In this document: positions 60,842 through 64,000 of the stretch, piece after piece
Position numbering within the stretch: the stretch's first letter is position 1
How the letters are laid out: every line of letters starts with the position of its first letter
NCBI GenBank assembly: GCA_943912755.1
Contig: CALTWF010000002.1
Coordinates: 1 to 64,000 of the forward strand
Direction of reading: 5' to 3'
From: an uncultured Pseudomonas sp.
GTDB lineage: Bacteria; Pseudomonadota; Gammaproteobacteria; Pseudomonadales; Pseudomonadaceae
Length of the DNA stretch: 64,000 bases
Position numbers and translations under genes: made by a program
Notes under the pieces: generated by a model
What the model was told of the DNA's origin: nothing
Databases searched by the model: none
The model's input: only the letters and a program-made list of their open reading frames with translations

Positions 60842-63307
60842 ATGCCCCCGTCCCTTCCGCGAACGTCCATCCCCCTGGCCAGTGCCGTGCGCCTGGCCCT
60901 GTTCGGCCTGCCCATGGTCTCCCTGTCGCTGGTCGCGGGCCAGGCCATGGCGCAGAGCGCCAGCCAGCCGTACCAGATTGGCGCAGGACCACTGGGCACC
61001 GTACTGAGCCTGTTCGCCACCCAGGCCGGCATCACCCTGTCGTTCGATGCGCGGCAGACCGAAGGGCGGCAGTCCAGCGGCCTGCAGGGGCACTTCAGTG
61101 TCGACGACGGGCTCGCGCGCCTGCTCGGCGGCAGCGGCCTGCGGGCCTTGCGGCAGAGCAACGGTGGCTACGTGCTGGTCCCGGCAACCGGCGATGGCAG
61201 CCTGGAACTGGGCGCCACCAGCATCGAGGGCCAGTGGCTCGGCGAAACCACCGAGCACTCCGGCAGCTACACCACCGGCGTGACCCGCACCGCCACCAAA
61301 CTGCCGCTGTCGATCCGCGAGACGCCGCAGTCGGTAACCGTGGTCACCCGCCAGCAGATGGACGACCAGGGCGCCAAGAGCATTGCCGATGTGCTGCGCA
61401 ATACACCCGGCGTCTCGGGCCAGGTCTACGACAGCGAACGCACCGAGTTTTCCAGCCGTGGCCAGGTCATCACCAACTACCAGTACGACGGGGTCAACAC
61501 GGTCTACGACGGGGTCTACAACGAAGGCATCACCCATGTCGACATGGCCACCTACGACCGTGTCGAAGTGCTCAAGGGCGCTACCGGCCTGATGACCGGC
61601 TCGGGCGATCCGTCGGCCACGGTCAACCTGATCCGCAAGAAACCCACCGCGCAGTTCCAGGCCTCGCTGACCGGCAGCGCCGGCTCCTGGGACAACTACC
61701 GCGGCGAAGGCGATATCTCCGGGCCGCTGAACGACTCGGGCAGCCTGCGCGGGCGCTTCGTCGGCGCCAGGCAGGACCGCCAGGGCTACCAGGACCACTA
61801 CCAGCTGAAGAAGGACGTCTGGTACGGCATCCTCGAAGCCGACCTCAGCCCGGACACCCTGCTCACCGTCGGCATCGACCAGCAGACCACCACGCCGCGC
61901 GGCACCTCGTGGACCGGCAACCCGGTGTACTTCGCCGATGGCAGCCGCACCGACTTCTCCCGCTCGTTCAACCCGGGCGCCGACTGGAGCCGCCGCGACT
62001 TCCAGAGCCGCACCTACTTCGCCAGCCTGGAACAGGCCCTGGGCAACGACTGGAGCCTCAAGCTCAGCCTCAACCAGATGATCTCCGACCACGACACCCG
62101 CCTGGCCTCGGCCAGTGGCGGCAACCCGGACCGCGCCAGTGGCGAGGGCATGTTCTTCTACTGGGGACGCTGGGAAGGGCACCGCGTGCAGAACAGCGCC
62201 GACCTGAACCTGTCCGGCCCGTTCAGCCTGCTGGGCCGCCAGCATGACCTGGTGATCGGCTTCAACAGCTCCACCTCACGCCAGACCGGCGCCACCTGGG
62301 ACACCAGCCTGTTCGGCATGGTGCCGGGCAGCATCTACGACTGGCGCGGCAACATCGCCCAGCCGGACTTCCAGAAGAACGGCAAGTACGAGCAGAACAA
62401 ACGGCAGAACGGCGCCTACCTGGCGACCCGGCTCAAGCCGCTGGACGACCTGTCGGTGATCCTCGGCACCCGGGTCAGCACCTTCAAGTACGACGAGAAC
62501 TACGACTACGACGGCCTCAGCGCGAGCTTCCCCGACAGCCGCGCCAGCTATAAACAGCACGGTGTGGTCACGCCCTATGCCGGGGTGGTCTACGACCTCG
62601 ACGACACCTGGTCGCTGTATGCCAGCTACACCTCGATCTACCAGCCGCAGACCTACAAGGACGCCAACGGCTCGACCCTCGACCCGGTGGAAGGCGACAG
62701 CTACGAAACCGGGATCAAGGCGGCCTTGCTCGGCGGCAAGCTCAACGCCAGCCTGGCGCTGTTCCGCATCGAGCAGGACAACGTCGCCGAGTCCGTCGGC
62801 ACCAATCCGCTGACCAACGAGGGTATCTACAAGGCTATCGACGGCGCGACCACCAAGGGCCTGGAACTGGAAGTGGCGGGCGAACTGGCGGAAGGCTGGA
62901 ACCTCTCGGCCGGCTACACCTACGCGCGCACCCGCGATGCCGACGAGCAGCGCATCTTCGGTTTCCCGATGACCACCACCAAGCCCGAGCACCTGATCCG
63001 CCTGTTCACCAGCTACCGCCTGCCGGGGGCGCTGGACAAGGTAACGGTGGGCGGCGGCCTGAACTGGCAGAGCGCGTTCTACGGCAATATCTGGCACCCG
63101 GTGGACAACGACTACAGCCGCATCAAGCAAGGCGGCTACACCCTGGTCGACCTGATGACCCGCTACCAGTACGACCAGCACCTGAGCTTCACGGTCAATG
63201 CCAACAACGTGTTCGACAAGCGCTACCTGAGCGGGCTGGGCAACTTCGACACCACCTACTATGGCGAGCCGCGCAACCTGATGCTGACTACCCGCTGGGA
63301 TTTCTGA
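60842..63307 (+). CDS. TonB-dependent ferrisiderophore receptor with STN signalling domain
   Basis: An 821-residue receptor with a signal peptide ending in GQAMAQ. An STN domain follows (about residues 40-120: IGAGPLGTVLSLFATQAGIT), then a plug (QSVTVVTRQQMDDQGAKSIADVL, VEVLKGATGLMTGSGDPSA) and a 22-strand barrel ending in LTTRWDF. The layout matches FpvA/FoxA-type signalling receptors. The STN domain contacts the FecR protein encoded just upstream, which releases the sigma factor to activate this gene. It lies 105 bases after fecR. Confidence 0.95.
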   Translation: MPPSLPRTSIPLASAVRLALFGLPMVSLSLVAGQAMAQSASQPYQIGAGPLGTVLSLFATQAGITLSFDARQTEGRQSSGLQGHFSVDDGLARLLGGSGLRALRQSNGGYVLVPATGDGSLELGATSIEGQWLGETTEHSGSYTTGVTRTATKLPLSIRETPQSVTVVTRQQMDDQGAKSIADVLRNTPGVSGQVYDSERTEFSSRGQVITNYQYDGVNTVYDGVYNEGITHVDMATYDRVEVLKGATGLMTGSGDPSATVNLIRKKPTAQFQASLTGSAGSWDNYRGEGDISGPLNDSGSLRGRFVGARQDRQGYQDHYQLKKDVWYGILEADLSPDTLLTVGIDQQTTTPRGTSWTGNPVYFADGSRTDFSRSFNPGADWSRRDFQSRTYFASLEQALGNDWSLKLSLNQMISDHDTRLASASGGNPDRASGEGMFFYWGRWEGHRVQNSADLNLSGPFSLLGRQHDLVIGFNSSTSRQTGATWDTSLFGMVPGSIYDWRGNIAQPDFQKNGKYEQNKRQNGAYLATRLKPLDDLSVILGTRVSTFKYDENYDYDGLSASFPDSRASYKQHGVVTPYAGVVYDLDDTWSLYASYTSIYQPQTYKDANGSTLDPVEGDSYETGIKAALLGGKLNASLALFRIEQDNVAESVGTNPLTNEGIYKAIDGATTKGLELEVAGELAEGWNLSAGYTYARTRDADEQRIFGFPMTTTKPEHLIRLFTSYRLPGALDKVTVGGGLNWQSAFYGNIWHPVDNDYSRIKQGGYTLVDLMTRYQYDQHLSFTVNANNVFDKRYLSGLGNFDTTYYGEPRNLMLTTRWDF

Positions 63308-63328
63308 GGAGCCAAGCGGGCAGATAAC

Positions 63329-63404
63329 CTGTGGGAGCGGCTGTTAGCCGCGATTGCGGTGGTGAATTCACCGACGCCATCGCGGCTAACAGCCGCTCCC
63401 ACAG
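63329..63404. repeat. REP pair, GCGGCT-type stem
   Basis: Two inverted copies starting CTGTGGGAGCGGCTGTTAGC form a 76-base palindrome. The stem differs from the GCGGGT and GCTGGC types, but the outer tail is shared. Confidence 0.8.
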
Positions 63405-63413
63405 AGACCGCAA

Positions 63414-64000
63414 TCAATGACCGAGCAACACCTGCAACGCCCGGCAATCGGCAGCATGCCAGTCGGTCAGCTCCGGCCAGGGATTATCCGGCAGGTTGAC
63501 CAGCACCGTGCGGGTGCCCGCCGCACGACCACAGTCCAGGTCGAAACGGTAGTCGCCGACCATCACCATCCGCGCCGGCGCCACGTCCCAGGCTTCGGCC
63601 AGTCTCAGCAGCCCGCCCGGGTGAGGCTTGGGCGGCGCTTCGTCGCGGCCGAGCACGCTGTCCACCGGGAAGCAGTCGGCCAGGCCGATGGCCTCCAGGG
63701 TGACATGGGCCAGCTCGCGGGCATTGCGGGTGAGGATGCCGAGCTGGTAACCGCGCCCGGCCAGCTCGCGCACCAGCTCCACCGCGCCCACCGCCGGCTG
63801 CGAGGCGATCGCCAGGTCGCGCTCGTGCTCCAGCAGCCAGGCGTGCTTGGCCTGCGCTTCGGCGGCGGGCAAGGCAGCGAGGTGGGTGAGGATGTCGTCT
63901 TCAGGCGGAATGCCCAGGGCTTCGCGGATGGCGGCGAAGTCGTGCACGGCCACGGTCAGGGTGCCGTCCATGTCGAACACCCAGTGGCGAATGTCCTTGA
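63414..64000 (-). CDS. HAD-family phosphatase, 5' end cut by window edge
   Basis: The frame stays open to the last base, so the start lies beyond the window. It shows the first HAD motif DMDGTLT with nucleophile Asp, motif II in LGILTRNARE, the PPKPHPGGLL region with Lys, and VMVGDYRFDLDCG as motif IV. It is close to phosphoglycolate phosphatases of the Gph type. The visible residues before the first motif read KDIRHWVF. Confidence 0.9.
   Translation of the reverse strand, partial: KDIRHWVFDMDGTLTVAVHDFAAIREALGIPPEDDILTHLAALPAAEAQAKHAWLLEHERDLAIASQPAVGAVELVRELAGRGYQLGILTRNARELAHVTLEAIGLADCFPVDSVLGRDEAPPKPHPGGLLRLAEAWDVAPARMVMVGDYRFDLDCGRAAGTRTVLVNLPDNPWPELTDWHAADCRALQVLLGH

Noticed and set aside
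60782..62245. A long minus-strand open frame of 487 codons
   Set aside because: It is antisense to the second TonB receptor and lacks protein-family features.

Overview
The window is high-GC chromosomal DNA from a Pseudomonas of the P. putida type. The evidence is the P. putida-like uronate dehydrogenase, several PrlF/RtcR/OprD/OprB-type genes usual for this genus, and many REP elements sharing the tail CTCCCACAG. It holds about 53 complete genes, two genes cut by the window edges, one gene broken by a nonsense codon, and one reading-frame remnant. All calls come from reading the sequence; no database search was run.

Region 1 (1 to about 5,870) looks like the right end of an integrative element. 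It is less GC-rich than the rest. It carries unfamiliar genes and ends in a 19-bp fragment that looks like the 3' end of a tRNA or tmRNA gene (5822-5840), followed by a terminator. Its cargo is a tightly coupled three-gene operon (2235-5013). The first product has a PD-(D/E)XK nuclease-like motif and the other two are unrecognised. A one-TM-segment protein is divergently transcribed from it. This is the best candidate for an undescribed system, probably defence.

Region 2 (5,988-19,787) begins with a probable taurine nitrogen-assimilation cluster: MocR regulator, TSUP exporter, SDR sulfoacetaldehyde reductase and class III aminotransferase. It continues with glyA behind a -24/-12 (sigma-54) promoter and a TyrR-like sigma-54 activator, an MFS carrier, an amidase, an OprB porin and a MocR gene with an in-frame amber stop. 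Region 3 (19,796-24,683) is an EmrAB-type tripartite drug efflux operon with a divergent TetR regulator and tandem operator-like repeats.

Region 4 (24,746-34,462) is a hexuronate uptake and oxidation regulon: an ExuT-like MFS carrier, mutarotase, TRAP transporter, SMP-30 lactonase, uronate dehydrogenase and OprD porin. Three of its promoters share the palindrome GTYGTACRAC. Region 5 (34,697-41,986) is a mixed segment: PrlF/YhaV toxin-antitoxin, small orphan genes, an AraC regulator, a secreted tyrosine-phosphatase/autotransporter fusion, and LysR with AzlCD.

Region 6 (42,235-49,435) is a nucleoside/purine uptake locus: BMP-type ABC transporter, Fe(II)/2OG-type oxygenase and a Tsx channel. 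Three transcription units in it each have a -24/-12 type promoter. Region 7 (49,584-55,084) is an RNA-repair locus. RtcR is divergent from a slipin-RtcB-nucleotidyltransferase operon whose leader carries two tandem tRNA-like sequences behind a -24/-12 promoter. Region 8 (55,293-64,000) holds two TonB-dependent receptors, one with a FecI/FecR pair and an STN signalling domain, a quinone-oxidoreductase-like enzyme and a HAD phosphatase running off the edge.
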